A stretch of 64,000 nucleotides of DNA, taken from NCBI GenBank assembly GCA_029881805.1, contig JAOULW010000001.1, forward strand, positions 1 to 64,000. The letters run 5' to 3'. The notes under the pieces were generated by a model. The model ran no database searches. It was not told the DNA's origin and was given only the letters and a program-made list of their open reading frames with translations. The position numbers were made by a program, and so were the translations under genes. Source of the DNA: Candidatus Bathyarchaeota archaeon (lineage in GTDB: Archaea > Thermoproteota > Bathyarchaeia > Bathyarchaeales > Bathycorpusculaceae). Within the stretch, counting starts at the first letter, position 1. Every line of letters starts with the position of its first letter. This document shows, piece by piece, positions 16,410 through 25,808 of the stretch.

Positions 16410-17369
16410 ATGAGCATTTGGAAACTTCGCGCATCTATGGTTGGGACTCTAGCCATAATAATTAGCCTATCTACGCTAGTTTTTACTGTGCTCCTGACAC
16501 TGTTCAGTAGTCTGAATCTGATAACTCTGGCAATTTTTGTCGTCACTTTCAACATTTTCCAGTGGCTCATATCGCCATACATAATCAACGCCATCTACCG
16601 CGTACGGGAATTACCTCAAAATGAGAACCCTAAGCTTCATGAAACAGTTGAAAACCTAAGCAGAAAAAGCAACATAAAAAAGCCCAAGCTCATGCTTGCC
16701 CAAATTCCCATTCCAAACGCGTTCGCATACGGCTCACCGATAGCAGGAAGTCATATAGCAGTCACAAGCGGATTATTGGACACGCTGGAGTATGAGGAAG
16801 TAGAAGCCGTTCTCGGCCACGAGCTTGGACATTTGAGACACAGAGACGTGCAGATAATGATGTTTGTTTCCATTTTGCCCGCATTACTTTATTACATCGG
16901 CTTTTCGCTCATGCTTTCATCTATGTACGGAGGAAAAAGACAAGAAGGCGGTGGAGCTGCACTGTTGGGCATAGGCTTCATGGTTTTCTCATGGATTCTA
17001 AACATGTTTATACTCTACCTGAGCCGCTTACGCGAATATTACGCCGATAGGCACAGCGTATCAATAGTTGACGATGGTTCACGTAAGCTTTCGGAAGGTT
17101 TAGCAAAAATAGTTCACAAAACCCGCAACATGGGCAAAATCAGAAAAGAAGCAAAACAGCTAAACGCCTTCAAAGCTTTGTTCATATCTGACCCTGACCG
17201 TGCAGAAGCAGATGCAGCAGAAGTGACCAGATTTACAGCCTCGAGCGACCAGAAACTCGTCCAAGAGATTCTGTCAAAAGAAATAACGTCAATTGATAAG
17301 ATCGTTGAAGCTTTCTCCACACACCCCAACATAATTAAACGACTTACAGCCCTCCAAGAAACACGCTAG
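16410..17369 (+). CDS. htpX: M48 family zinc metalloprotease (HtpX-like)
   Basis: Membrane protease involved in quality control of membrane proteins. 319 residues: two N-terminal transmembrane helices (about 10-60), the zinc motif HELGHLRH at about 135-142, two more helices (about 150-210), and the third ligand in LREYYADRHS around 216. FAYGSPIAGSHIAVTSGLLD before the zinc site is typical of HtpX. Minus-strand upstream gene is divergent with about 100 bases between the starts. Confidence 0.93.
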   Translation: MSIWKLRASMVGTLAIIISLSTLVFTVLLTLFSSLNLITLAIFVVTFNIFQWLISPYIINAIYRVRELPQNENPKLHETVENLSRKSNIKKPKLMLAQIPIPNAFAYGSPIAGSHIAVTSGLLDTLEYEEVEAVLGHELGHLRHRDVQIMMFVSILPALLYYIGFSLMLSSMYGGKRQEGGGAALLGIGFMVFSWILNMFILYLSRLREYYADRHSVSIVDDGSRKLSEGLAKIVHKTRNMGKIRKEAKQLNAFKALFISDPDRAEADAAEVTRFTASSDQKLVQEILSKEITSIDKIVEAFSTHPNIIKRLTALQETR

Positions 17370-17457
17370 AACCAACATTTACTATTTTTCCTTCTGCAAG
17401 GAAAACTTAAAGCCAACAATCGCCAATCAATTCTAATTCACTAAAAAGTGAACTACA

Positions 17458-18684
17458 ATGCAAATTCAGAATGTTTTCTCACAAATCGAGAAGCAGAAAG
17501 CCGAAGTTACGGAGACCTTGATGGAACTGATTCGCATTCCGGCAGTCGCTCCAGAAAACGGAGGAGAAGGCGAAACAAAAAAAGCCGAAAAACTAATGCA
17601 AATATTGGCTACGATAGGCTTCGACAAAATAGAACGCTATGATGCAGAGGATATCAGAGTCCCAACACAAAAGAGACCAAACATAGTAGCCTATTGGTAT
17701 GGAGGAAACGCCCCTGAAAGACTCTGGATAATAACGCACATGGATATAGTACCTCCAGGCGAGGAGACTCTTTGGACAGTTACAAAACCCTTCGAGCCAA
17801 TAGTCAAAGAAGGACGAATTTACGGACGTGGCAGCGAAGACAACACGCATTCTATGGTAGCGTCAATCTTTGCTCTCAAAGCACTAAAAGATTTGGGCAT
17901 GAAACCAAAACGAACTGTAGCCTTAGCCTTCGTCGCTGACGAGGAGCAAGGAAGCAAATACGGAATCCAACACCTCATAGAGCAAGAGCTTTTCAGAAAA
18001 GATGACCTGATAATTGTGCCAGACGGCGGAAACGAGAACGGAAGTTTCATAGAGATAGCTGAAAAAAGCGGCTTGTGGTTCAGGATTCGCACGGTTGGAA
18101 AGCAAACACACGCCAGCAGGCCTCACGCGGGCTTGAACGCGCATCGCATAGGAATGGAATATACCCTAGCCTTGGACAAGCTGCTACATGAAAAATATTC
18201 GCTTAAAGATGCCTATTTTGATCCCCCGGAAAGCACAATTGAACCGACCAAGAAAGACAAGAACGTGGATGCAGTAAATATAATCCCAGGCGAAGACGTA
18301 GTATACTTCGACTGTAGAATACTCCCAGACTACAATTTGGATGAGATAGTCAGCGACATCGAAAAACTTGCAAAGGAATTTAAGGAGAAAACAGGTGCCG
18401 AAGTGAAAATTGAGCTCTTGCAGAGAAGTGTCGCTCCAAAACCAACAGATGCCAACGCCAAAATAGTCCACATGCTAGAAGATGCCATAAGAAAAGTGAG
18501 AGGAATAGAGCCGAAGGTTGGAGGAATAGGCGGAGGAACATGCGCGGCCTTCTTCAGAAGAATAGATGTCCCAGCAGTTGTCTGGAGCACAATCGACGAA
18601 ACAGGTCATCAACCAAACGAATACACAAAAACAGAAAACATAATCAGCGACACCAAAATTTTCGCTTCCCTAGCGATTTCCTGA
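17458..18684 (+). CDS. M20 family metallopeptidase (ArgE/DapE/dipeptidase-like)
   Basis: A 408-residue two-domain zinc amidohydrolase. The metal ligands are visible in WIITHMDIVPPGE (first His and Asp), GRGSEDNTHSM (bridging Asp), and VADEEQGSKYG (catalytic and ligand Glu). The dimerisation insert holds HASRPHAGLNAHR, the M20 lid His. The C-terminal His ligand is in DETGHQPNEYTK. Archaeal members act as dipeptidases or diaminopimelate-type deacylases; no biosynthetic neighbours decide which, so the substrate is left open. TATA-like CTTAAAGCC at 17406-17414. Confidence 0.88.
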   Translation: MQIQNVFSQIEKQKAEVTETLMELIRIPAVAPENGGEGETKKAEKLMQILATIGFDKIERYDAEDIRVPTQKRPNIVAYWYGGNAPERLWIITHMDIVPPGEETLWTVTKPFEPIVKEGRIYGRGSEDNTHSMVASIFALKALKDLGMKPKRTVALAFVADEEQGSKYGIQHLIEQELFRKDDLIIVPDGGNENGSFIEIAEKSGLWFRIRTVGKQTHASRPHAGLNAHRIGMEYTLALDKLLHEKYSLKDAYFDPPESTIEPTKKDKNVDAVNIIPGEDVVYFDCRILPDYNLDEIVSDIEKLAKEFKEKTGAEVKIELLQRSVAPKPTDANAKIVHMLEDAIRKVRGIEPKVGGIGGGTCAAFFRRIDVPAVVWSTIDETGHQPNEYTKTENIISDTKIFASLAIS

Positions 18685-18746
18685 TCACCAAGCTGCGCTC
18701 TCAAACAATCGATTTCTCTCACAGCCTGATATCGATACTTTCGAAA

Positions 18747-18773
18747 GTTTTATATGGATGGATAATCCATCCA
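18747..18773 (+). promoter_or_regulatory. TATA box plus 19-bp palindromic operator before ECF S component
   Basis: GTTTTATAT at 18747-18755 is the TATA box, immediately followed by the perfect palindrome TGGATGGATAATCCATCCA at 18755-18773 (nine-base arms about a central A), then the ATG at 18779. A site between TATA and start fits a repressor that blocks the polymerase. The regulator is unknown; a vitamin-responsive repressor is a reasonable guess from the gene downstream. Confidence 0.65.
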
Positions 18774-18778
18774 ACATT

Positions 18779-19339
18779 ATGCAAAACAACACTAAAAATC
18801 CCTTAATAATCGCGTTGATGGGTGTTTTGACAGCTTTATGTTTGGCGGTTCAGTTGTCTCCGAGACCGCCGAATGTGGAGTTTACTTCGCTTTTTACATT
18901 TACTTTTGGTTTTTTGTTTGGTCCGTTTCTAGGGGTATTGTTTGGCAGTTTTGTGATGTTTGTTAATGGGTTCTTTTCACCGTGGGGATTTGCCGGACCT
19001 AATTTGCCTTTTCAAATCGCGGGAATGGCTATCGTTGGGTTGGCTGGAGGCTTGTATAAAAGATACGTTAAAGGTTACAACGCAGCTGGGTTTTGCATTG
19101 AGGTGGCTGTTCTTGGGGCGTTTCTTACAGAGCTCTATGACCTTGTAACCAATTTCGGAGTAGCTTTCTCTTACATGATTGTTGGAATGAATCCCAGTTT
19201 GGCTGTGTTCACCGCTTTGGCTTATGGCACACCGTTTTCTTTAGTACATGTGTTTTCCAACATTGCAGTTTTCGGGATAATGTTCTTTCCGTTAATTGGC
19301 TCTCTAAATCATGTGTTGAGGGTGGAGAATCTTGGTTGA
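18779..19339 (+). CDS. ECF-type transporter substrate-binding (S) component
   Basis: A 186-residue membrane protein with about six helices. It begins NPLIIALMGVLTALCLAVQLSPRPP and continues TFTFGFLFGPFLGVLFGSFVMFVNGFFSPWGFAGPNLPFQIAGMAIVGLAGGL, the layout of energy-coupling-factor S components, including the conserved GxxxG stretch that contacts EcfT. The start at 18779 follows from the TATA position (18747); a frame extension to 18758 would lie within the operator. Substrate not identifiable by sequence alone; the adjacent DUF4430-like anchored protein points to a corrinoid. EcfA/EcfT must be elsewhere (a shared module). Confidence 0.78.
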   Translation: MQNNTKNPLIIALMGVLTALCLAVQLSPRPPNVEFTSLFTFTFGFLFGPFLGVLFGSFVMFVNGFFSPWGFAGPNLPFQIAGMAIVGLAGGLYKRYVKGYNAAGFCIEVAVLGAFLTELYDLVTNFGVAFSYMIVGMNPSLAVFTALAYGTPFSLVHVFSNIAVFGIMFFPLIGSLNHVLRVENLG

Positions 19340-20159
19340 AAAACGGACACTCTTGTTTGCGTCTTTACTGATGTTTGTTTTGGCAATGTTGACTTCAAGC
19401 CTAGCAGGATATTTCTATCTTCAAAACGCAGTAAGCAGTGAACAGAATGCTGAAAACCTGCAGTCTATAGATGCAATGGCAACGCGTTATAATGATGCGA
19501 TGACTAAGTACAATAAGCTATTGAGTGACTATTCCATGTTGTACGGAAGTTATTCTCTTTCGCAAGATACTGATTTTACCTTGCCTACGGATTCGCTTAA
19601 CGATCTGCTAGATCATGCTGAAGGTAACTTTAGTTCGCTGTTAGCAAGCCAGAAGGACCTGAATGAAACTTGTTATGAATTGCGGGGTAAATGCCAAGCG
19701 CTTCTTGCCAGGGGCAACGTAACACGAGAAGAGTTTGGAGAGCTGCTGAATGAACTTTACGAACTGCTAAATCTACTTGTAATTAGAGAACTTAACAGCG
19801 CAATGAGCGAAGTCACAACCTTGGCTATAAACATGTGCATAGACTATGGAAATGAAACAGTAAAGTGGTATAATAACACGGATGTATCCCCCGGTTCTTC
19901 ACTGTTTCAGGCGATACAAAAAGTTGCCACGGTCAACTACACTTATTATGCTTGGATGAAACCAGGGCACATCCGCTTGACGGCGATAAATGATAAAGAG
20001 GAATATGCTATTGGCTATTCTGAGGGATGGTCTTGGATTTGGTATTATTGGAATGATGATTTGCAACAATTGGTTTCAGGACCTGTGGGCTGTGATGCTT
20101 GGATGCTGAAGGATGGTGGCACTTACAAGTGGAGATTTGAACATTGGTCTTGGCCTTAA
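19332..20159 (+). CDS. membrane-anchored extracellular protein with DUF4430-like C-terminal domain
   Basis: 275 residues: an N-terminal helix (about 5-28) facing the outside, a coiled-coil-like segment (about 35-165) with heptad-rich Leu, and a C-terminal domain (about 195-275) that follows the DUF4430/transcobalamin C-terminal pattern: SSLFQAIQKVA, a beta stretch, GWSWIWYYWNDD, then AWMLKDGGTYKWRFE. In known proteins this fold binds cobalamin or similar ligands outside the cell. It starts eight bases inside the ECF S gene, so the two are co-translated and probably work together in uptake. Several sequons (NFS, NVT, NET, NYT). The ligand is inferred. Confidence 0.65.
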   Translation: MVEKRTLLFASLLMFVLAMLTSSLAGYFYLQNAVSSEQNAENLQSIDAMATRYNDAMTKYNKLLSDYSMLYGSYSLSQDTDFTLPTDSLNDLLDHAEGNFSSLLASQKDLNETCYELRGKCQALLARGNVTREEFGELLNELYELLNLLVIRELNSAMSEVTTLAINMCIDYGNETVKWYNNTDVSPGSSLFQAIQKVATVNYTYYAWMKPGHIRLTAINDKEEYAIGYSEGWSWIWYYWNDDLQQLVSGPVGCDAWMLKDGGTYKWRFEHWSWP

Positions 20160-20216
20160 CGGTTTAAAGGCAAAAATACCTCCTTGTATTAACTTGTTGC
20201 CAAAGGTGTTTCAACT

Positions 20217-20912
20217 ATGAGTGCAGCATCAAAAGTGTTTGAGAAAGTCAGGAAGGAAGGAAGAAAGTTCCTTTTGGAGCCAGAAGCCAAGGCTGTATGC
20301 GTCGAATACGGGATTCCCGTTACAGATTTTAGTTTAGTCAAGAGCGAAGCAGAAGCCCTAAAGTCTGCAGAGAAAATTGGTTATCCTGTAGTTTTGAAAA
20401 TTGTCTCACCAGACATTATTCACAAATCGGACGTTGGCGGTGTCATAATTAATCTAAGAAGCACGAGCGGCGTCAAAAACGCCTACAAGCAAATATTGAG
20501 GAATGTGAAAAAGCACAAGCCAAAAGCGAAAATAGTAGGCTTGCTTGTGCAAGAAATGGCACCATCCTCAACCGAAGTCATCGTCGGTGCCATTAAAGAT
20601 CCTCAGTTTGGTCCAGCAGTAATGTTTGGGCTCGGCGGAATTTTTGTGGAAGTTCTGAAGGATGTGACTTTCAGGGTTGCACCAGTAACAAAGGATGAAG
20701 CTCGCGAAATGATCAGTGAAGTTAAGGCTTATCCGCTCCTAAAGGGGTATAGAAATTTGCCACTAGCAGATATAGACACTATAGTGAAAATATTGTTAAG
20801 CACTTCAAAGCTAGTAATGGATTATCCAGAGATTAAGGAGCTTGACCTGAACCCCATTATGGTTTACAAGAAGGGAGCAAAAACGGTCGATGCAAGAATC
20901 ATCCTTGAATAA
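20217..20912 (+). CDS. acdB: acetyl-CoA synthetase (ADP-forming) beta subunit
   Basis: ATP-grasp subunit of the archaeal ACD that conserves energy as ATP while cleaving acyl-CoA to the acid. 231 residues: LEPEAKAVCVEYGIPV, GYPVVLKIVSPDIIHKSDVGGVIINL, LLVQEMAPSSTEVIVGAIKDPQFGPAVMFGLGGIFVEV and LDLNPIMVYKKG are standard. The alpha subunit is not adjacent; in many archaea the subunits are encoded apart. CoA-ester substrate (acetyl, aryl or branched-chain) not determinable. RBS-like GGTGTTTC precedes the ATG. Confidence 0.93.
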   Translation: MSAASKVFEKVRKEGRKFLLEPEAKAVCVEYGIPVTDFSLVKSEAEALKSAEKIGYPVVLKIVSPDIIHKSDVGGVIINLRSTSGVKNAYKQILRNVKKHKPKAKIVGLLVQEMAPSSTEVIVGAIKDPQFGPAVMFGLGGIFVEVLKDVTFRVAPVTKDEAREMISEVKAYPLLKGYRNLPLADIDTIVKILLSTSKLVMDYPEIKELDLNPIMVYKKGAKTVDARIILE

Positions 20913-21180
20913 ACCAGTTTTTAAAAGCCACTTTATCATAAGTGCACACCACGTGTTTTTTTCGAAAAACTGCTCTAAAGGAAAATTTTGTTCACTTCTC
21001 CATCATTTCGACATGGACATGATGGAAGAGTAAAGAGACTAGGTTCAAATGTCGTCGGCGCAAAATCTGAGTTGACGACGACAATTGAGCAGCTGTAGAG
21101 TGGATTGCCCTTCCTCAAACAAGTTCTGAAAGTTATGGCTGCGGCATCATGTTCTTCAAGAGATTCAAAGCATATACGCG

Positions 21181-21549
21181 CTAAATCTTAATAGACTGTC
21201 CTTTTGACTGTTTCTTTCTGCATTGATCGAGCATATCCACCGCACGACGTAAGTGTGGAATTACAATCGAGCCGCCGACCACCAACGCAACGTTTAGGGC
21301 TTCGAAAAACTCTTGGTCAGAGACACCTACTTGGACGCAGCGGATGACGTGGTAAGTTATGCAATCGTTACAACGCAAAACAGTAGAAGCAACTAAACCC
21401 AGTAGCTCTTTTGTTTTGACTTCTAAAGCGCCTTTTTCGTATGCACGGCTATCCAACGCGAAAAACCGTTTGATTCCAAGATTATTAGCCGAAAGAATGC
21501 GTGCGTTCATACGTTCTCGATAACACCTAAATTCTTCCAGATCGTCCAA
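21181..21549 (-). CDS. carboxymuconolactone decarboxylase family protein (AhpD-like)
   Basis: 122 residues with the AhpD-like redox motif LRCNDCITYH: Cys60, Cys63 and His67, preceded by a KTKELLGLVAS helix. Such proteins act as alkylhydroperoxidase-like peroxidases or disulfide reductases. The gene is isolated and transcribed toward a 268-base gap (20913-21180) that holds only an open minus frame of about 70 codons without a usable start. Physiological partner not known. Confidence 0.88.
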   Translation of the reverse strand: MDDLEEFRCYRERMNARILSANNLGIKRFFALDSRAYEKGALEVKTKELLGLVASTVLRCNDCITYHVIRCVQVGVSDQEFFEALNVALVVGGSIVIPHLRRAVDMLDQCRKKQSKGQSIKI

Positions 21550-21659
21550 CGTAATTCCCCAACTTCTTAATTGTCAACACTAGGTAAAATCCTATTTGCT
21601 CTCTGAAGGATTTCTCTTACATGCTTTTGCTATTCCTTTCATCTCAGAGTAAACTAGTG

Positions 21660-23015
21660 TTAGAACAGGGTTGCATCGCTCATTTTGACTCTGCAATTCT
21701 TGATTGGCACGCCTTCTTTTTCTACTTGCTTCCTTCTAGACTCAGCTGCTTTCTTCTCTCCTCCGAACCCGCCATCAGACCTGACGACACGATGGCAAGG
21801 AACAACGGGGTGAAGTGGGTTCTTGCGTAATGCGCTAGCAACTGCACGATAAGCTCTCGGTCTGCCTATTTTTTCTGCTATCCTCTTGTACGTGCTGACT
21901 TTTCCTTTCGGAATCTTGAAAGCGCCGACCAGGACATTTCTCTCAAATTCTGTCTTGTCACTCAAAAAGCGAATCACATCCTCTTCTGTCTTGATTTCAT
22001 CCTTCTCCCTTGGAGCTGTGCCCTGGGATTTTAAGAATTCTTTTGGAATGTGTATGGCAAATTTGCAGATGAGATCTCCTTTCAGAACAGTTTTGATGAC
22101 ATCAGCTTTCACAGACTGATCAAAAATAACGTCCCAAGGTCGCTTTTCAAAGCCAGCGCTACAGTAGCAGAAGTTGGAAGAGATTTTCAAATCTGATTTT
22201 ATGGCTTCGCGCACCCACGGACAATGGCAGTAGTAGTATCTCTTCTTCTTTTCATCTTTCTCGTGTAGGTACTTCTTTACCATGTAGGGAATCTTCGTGA
22301 CATAGATCGTGTCGCCTTCTCTCACGCCGTTTTGACATGTCGGAGTTTTTCGAACGTATTCAACAACTTCTTCATCGATTTCCTGAGTAAAGAAAAGCGT
22401 CTTTTCTCTTCTGTGTTTTTCGAGTTCGTCAACAAACTCTTTGTGTCGTTTTTCGAGAAAATCGTCTATACTCTTGGATTTTCGAAATTTTTTTCTCTCG
22501 GGCAGAAACACTTTTTTTGGAATCGGTCCGTGAAGTCCGCTTGACAAAATTTCTCTGCATGCTTTTTCATCAAACTCGGCTTCAAGTCTTTCCATGACTT
22601 TCTTTGTTATTTTCGGTTTATCCTTTGAATGTGTGCCTAAGGGCGGCAACTCAATTCCTTTAAATATCGCGTCACGCTTGGTCTCACCGACAGTTCGTCT
22701 CACGGCGTCCGAAAGGTTCTGTAGAACCTCACTGCCATCCATAAGCTCTAACAATGCAACTTCTACTTTTCTGTTGTTTGAGAAACGACTGTATCTGAGG
22801 AGAGCCAAGAAATTTTCCCACGTGTTCTTCTTGTTCTTCATCAAATGAGCCACAAAGCTTTGTAGGTCGGGGGCTGTAGCGTTGCTCAAATACTTATTTT
22901 TACCTTTCTTTTTCAGAAAAGCCTCAAACTCTTTTACCATTTTGATGTGCGCTTGTGTCACTTCTTTATGTAGGCTTCTTTTGGTGCAGAAGTCTCTGAA
23001 TCCTTCTTGATCCAA
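21660..23015 (-). CDS. fusion: N-terminal helical domain, Cys-rich middle, C-terminal O6-alkylguanine-DNA alkyltransferase (MGMT)
   Basis: 451 residues, about 280 more than an ordinary alkyltransferase. The last 85 residues hold the MGMT core: GAFKIPKGKVSTYKRIAEKIG, RAYRAVASALRKNP and VVPCHRVVRSDGGFGG, with the alkyl-accepting Cys at about 407 in PCHR. Residues 1-85 resemble a SAM-like helical module (HIKMVKEFEAFLKKKGKNKY); the middle (about 230-350) has a YYYCHCPWVR and NFCYCSAGFE cysteine signature that I only tentatively compare with DUF6144. The gene could be a repair protein with a sensor domain or a DNA-binding regulator in the style of Ada. It is a single gene. Confidence 0.8.
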   Translation of the reverse strand: MDQEGFRDFCTKRSLHKEVTQAHIKMVKEFEAFLKKKGKNKYLSNATAPDLQSFVAHLMKNKKNTWENFLALLRYSRFSNNRKVEVALLELMDGSEVLQNLSDAVRRTVGETKRDAIFKGIELPPLGTHSKDKPKITKKVMERLEAEFDEKACREILSSGLHGPIPKKVFLPERKKFRKSKSIDDFLEKRHKEFVDELEKHRREKTLFFTQEIDEEVVEYVRKTPTCQNGVREGDTIYVTKIPYMVKKYLHEKDEKKKRYYYCHCPWVREAIKSDLKISSNFCYCSAGFEKRPWDVIFDQSVKADVIKTVLKGDLICKFAIHIPKEFLKSQGTAPREKDEIKTEEDVIRFLSDKTEFERNVLVGAFKIPKGKVSTYKRIAEKIGRPRAYRAVASALRKNPLHPVVPCHRVVRSDGGFGGEKKAAESRRKQVEKEGVPIKNCRVKMSDATLF

Positions 23016-23213
23016 ACTTCTATTCCCTCTTTCGCTGCATTGTTCTCAATTCCATATTTAACCTTTGACGAATTAGAAACCAAAAAGAACATCGCTGCTG
23101 ACTGTGCCAAAACATTGTTGCATTGAACATCTGTGGTTTCAGCAGATTAAGTTATCATTTCTTCTATTTCGTCTTGTTATGTGCAAAGGGCAAAACTTAA
23201 CTTTAGAAAAAAC

Positions 23214-24281
23214 ATGAAAAGACGGTGGGTAGGTGTCTTGTCTAAAGAAATCGAGCTGCTTGGAAAACTGTCGAACGCTTTCGGGCCTTCTGGAAGCGAG
23301 GAGGACGTGGCTGAGATCCTCAAGAAGGAGCTTGAAGGACACGCTGATGAGACACGTGTTGACAAGCTTGGAAACATATTTTTCTACAATAATGGAAAAG
23401 ATGGATATTCCAAAATCATGCTTTCGGCTCACATGGATGAGATAGGCTTCATAGTCACCTTCATAGAGCAAGATGGCTTCCTCCGTTTCGACACCCTCGG
23501 AGGCATAACCAGCAACATAATGCTTGGGCAAAGAATACTTCTTCGAGGAGACAAAGGTTACCTTAAAGGAATAATCGGGACTAAGCCTCCTCACATCATG
23601 ACAGTTGAAGAACAGAACAAGGTCATACCTAAGGAAGATCTCTTCATCGACATAGGCGCCGACAGCATTAAGCAAGCGGAAGAAAAAGGCGCGGATGTAG
23701 GGGTGATGGGCGTCTTTGACGTCGACTTCACAGACTTAGGCGGCGGATATTTCAGAGGTAAGTCGTTTGATGATAGAGCCGGATGCGCAGTTCTCGCTGA
23801 AGTGTTCAGGTCTATGAAGGATTCTCCATACAATCTTGTAGCCGTTGGATCCGTTCAGGAAGAGCTTGGAATCAGAGGGGCAAGAACTGCAGCTTGGCAA
23901 GTAGACCCGGATTATGGGCTTGCCTTAGAAGGAACATTTGTCGCTGATGTTCCAAATACCCGACCAGACAGAGTGTCATCAAAAATTAAAGGTGGCCCTG
24001 TCATAACAATATTGGACAGGACAGCTTTCACTCATCCCACGGTTCTTAAAACATTGATTAGAATAGGAAGAGAGGGATCAATACCTTTTCAGTTCAAGAA
24101 AGTACCAATGGGTGGAACAGACGCAGGCGCAATCCACCTGACAAAAGCTGGAGTGCCAAGCGGAACAGTAGCCGTACCCTGCAGATACATTCATGGACCA
24201 GCCTCAATCATACATATCGACGATTTAAAGAACACCATAAAACTTGTAACCGAATTCGTAAAAACTATCTCATCAAGATAA
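23214..24281 (+). CDS. M42 family metallopeptidase (TET-type aminopeptidase/FrvX)
   Basis: Cytoplasmic zinc or cobalt aminopeptidase that trims peptides. Ligand motifs: SAHMDEIGF (first His), GKSFDDRAGC (bridging Asp), VGSVQEELGIRGA (catalytic Glu), LEGTF and the C-terminal PCRYIHGPASIIHIDDL. The protein is about 355 residues, normal for TET. I use ATG 23214; the frame also allows GTG 23181 and starts nearer LSKEIELLGKL, and no ribosome site clearly decides. Neighbours are unrelated. Confidence 0.92.
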   Translation: MKRRWVGVLSKEIELLGKLSNAFGPSGSEEDVAEILKKELEGHADETRVDKLGNIFFYNNGKDGYSKIMLSAHMDEIGFIVTFIEQDGFLRFDTLGGITSNIMLGQRILLRGDKGYLKGIIGTKPPHIMTVEEQNKVIPKEDLFIDIGADSIKQAEEKGADVGVMGVFDVDFTDLGGGYFRGKSFDDRAGCAVLAEVFRSMKDSPYNLVAVGSVQEELGIRGARTAAWQVDPDYGLALEGTFVADVPNTRPDRVSSKIKGGPVITILDRTAFTHPTVLKTLIRIGREGSIPFQFKKVPMGGTDAGAIHLTKAGVPSGTVAVPCRYIHGPASIIHIDDLKNTIKLVTEFVKTISSR

Positions 24282-24374
24282 GCATTCGCTGTTGATTGGA
24301 AAAAACTCATTAGCCCTAGAAATTGTTCAAAAAACTTTAAGAAACGTAGTGATGCTTAGTTTTAATTCTCAGCG

Positions 24375-25808
24375 GTGAACATCTTGGAGAAGCGCAGCCA
24401 CCCTTACATTCCAAACTCTCTGCCAGAAATTAAACAGGAAATGATGCAGGAAATAGGCATAAAAAGCATAGACGAACTGTACGCAGATATATCGCAGAAA
24501 TACCGCTTGAAAAAACCATTGAATCTGCCGCATGCTTTGTCAGAGTTTGAGGTTAAGAGACACGTAGAAGCCTTGCTCTCCAAAAATAAGACTTGCAACG
24601 ACATTCCTGTGTTTTTGGGTGCTGGATGCTGGCCACATTATGTGCCCGCAGTCGTAAGGGAAATTGTCCAACGCAGCGAACTTGTCACTTCATACACACC
24701 CTATCAGCCTGAAATCTCGCAGGGCATGCTTCAAGCACTTTTTGAATACCAAAGCATGATTTGCGAGTTAACAGACATGGACATTGTTAACTGCTCGATG
24801 TATGATTGGGCTTCAGCCTTAGGCGAAGCTGCTCGCATGGCGACCCGCATAACAGGACGAAAAGAGATTTTGATTCCTAAACTCATCCATCCAGAAAGAG
24901 CTGTCACACTGCAAGTTTATGCTGAACCTGCGGGAATAGTAACCGAAAAATTGGTCTATGATAAAGAAAACGGACAAATCAATACGGATGATTTGAAGGG
25001 AAAAATCTCAAACAAGACCGCGGCTGTTTACATTGAAAACCCTTCGTACTTGGGATTTATCGAGGAACAAGTTAAAGAAATTAGCAGAGAAGCACATGCA
25101 CACGGTGCTCTCTTCATAGTAGGCGTAGATCCTACTTCTCTTGGGATCTTAAAGCCGCCCGGCGAGTACGACGCTGACATTGTGATTGGCGAGGCGCAAC
25201 CATTAGGTAACTTCATGAATTTTGGCGGTCCACTCTTGGGAATCTTCGCTTGTCGCGATGATATGAACATTATTAGACAGATGCCCGGGCGCATCATCGG
25301 AATGACAACCACCCAAGACAGTAGCAAACATGGCTTTTGCATGACCTTGCAAACCCGTGAACAGCACATCAGGCGAGAGAAAGCAACATCAAACATATGT
25401 TCTAATGAAGCCTTATGCGCCGTAGCTTCAGCTGTTCACATGGCTCTGCTTGGGCCAGAAGGTTTCCGCGAGCTTGGAGAAACAATCATGTATAAGGCTA
25501 ATTATGCTATGCAGCGGATTTCAAAGATCAGCCGTGTCAAAGCTCCAATCTTCAATTCTACTCACTTCAAAGAATTCACAGTGAACTTTGATGAGGCTGG
25601 TCAAAGCGTTGAGGAAGTCAACAAAAAACTCCTGCAAAATCAAATTCACGGTGGAAAAAACATTTCAGAAGAGTTTCCAGAATTTGGCGAAACAGCTCTT
25701 TTCTGTGTAACTGAGATTCACTCGAAAAATGAAATCGAACGTCTAGCAGAAGCATTAACAGGAATATTGGAGGGCAAAAGTGATGTTCAAGCAAGCAAGC
25801 TGGGATGA
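24375..25808 (+). CDS. gcvPA: glycine dehydrogenase (decarboxylating) subunit 1
   Basis: First half of the split P-protein. PLP-dependent decarboxylation of glycine transferring the aminomethyl to the lipoyl H-protein. 477 residues beginning with GTG; HPYIPNSLPEIKQEM at the N-terminus and FLGAGCWPHYVPAVV, SYTPYQPEISQGMLQALFEYQ, IGEAQPLGNFMNFGGPLLGIFACRDD and RQMPGRIIGMT are typical for gcvPA. A single minus-strand start precedes; gcvPB overlaps by 26 bases at the 3' end. GcvT, GcvH and dihydrolipoamide dehydrogenase are not in the window. Confidence 0.96.
   Translation: MNILEKRSHPYIPNSLPEIKQEMMQEIGIKSIDELYADISQKYRLKKPLNLPHALSEFEVKRHVEALLSKNKTCNDIPVFLGAGCWPHYVPAVVREIVQRSELVTSYTPYQPEISQGMLQALFEYQSMICELTDMDIVNCSMYDWASALGEAARMATRITGRKEILIPKLIHPERAVTLQVYAEPAGIVTEKLVYDKENGQINTDDLKGKISNKTAAVYIENPSYLGFIEEQVKEISREAHAHGALFIVGVDPTSLGILKPPGEYDADIVIGEAQPLGNFMNFGGPLLGIFACRDDMNIIRQMPGRIIGMTTTQDSSKHGFCMTLQTREQHIRREKATSNICSNEALCAVASAVHMALLGPEGFRELGETIMYKANYAMQRISKISRVKAPIFNSTHFKEFTVNFDEAGQSVEEVNKKLLQNQIHGGKNISEEFPEFGETALFCVTEIHSKNEIERLAEALTGILEGKSDVQASKLG

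Noticed and set aside
20913-21180. Open minus frame of about 70 codons in the 268-base gap
   Set aside because: No ATG, GTG or TTG start with a ribosome site; the length is within what chance allows.
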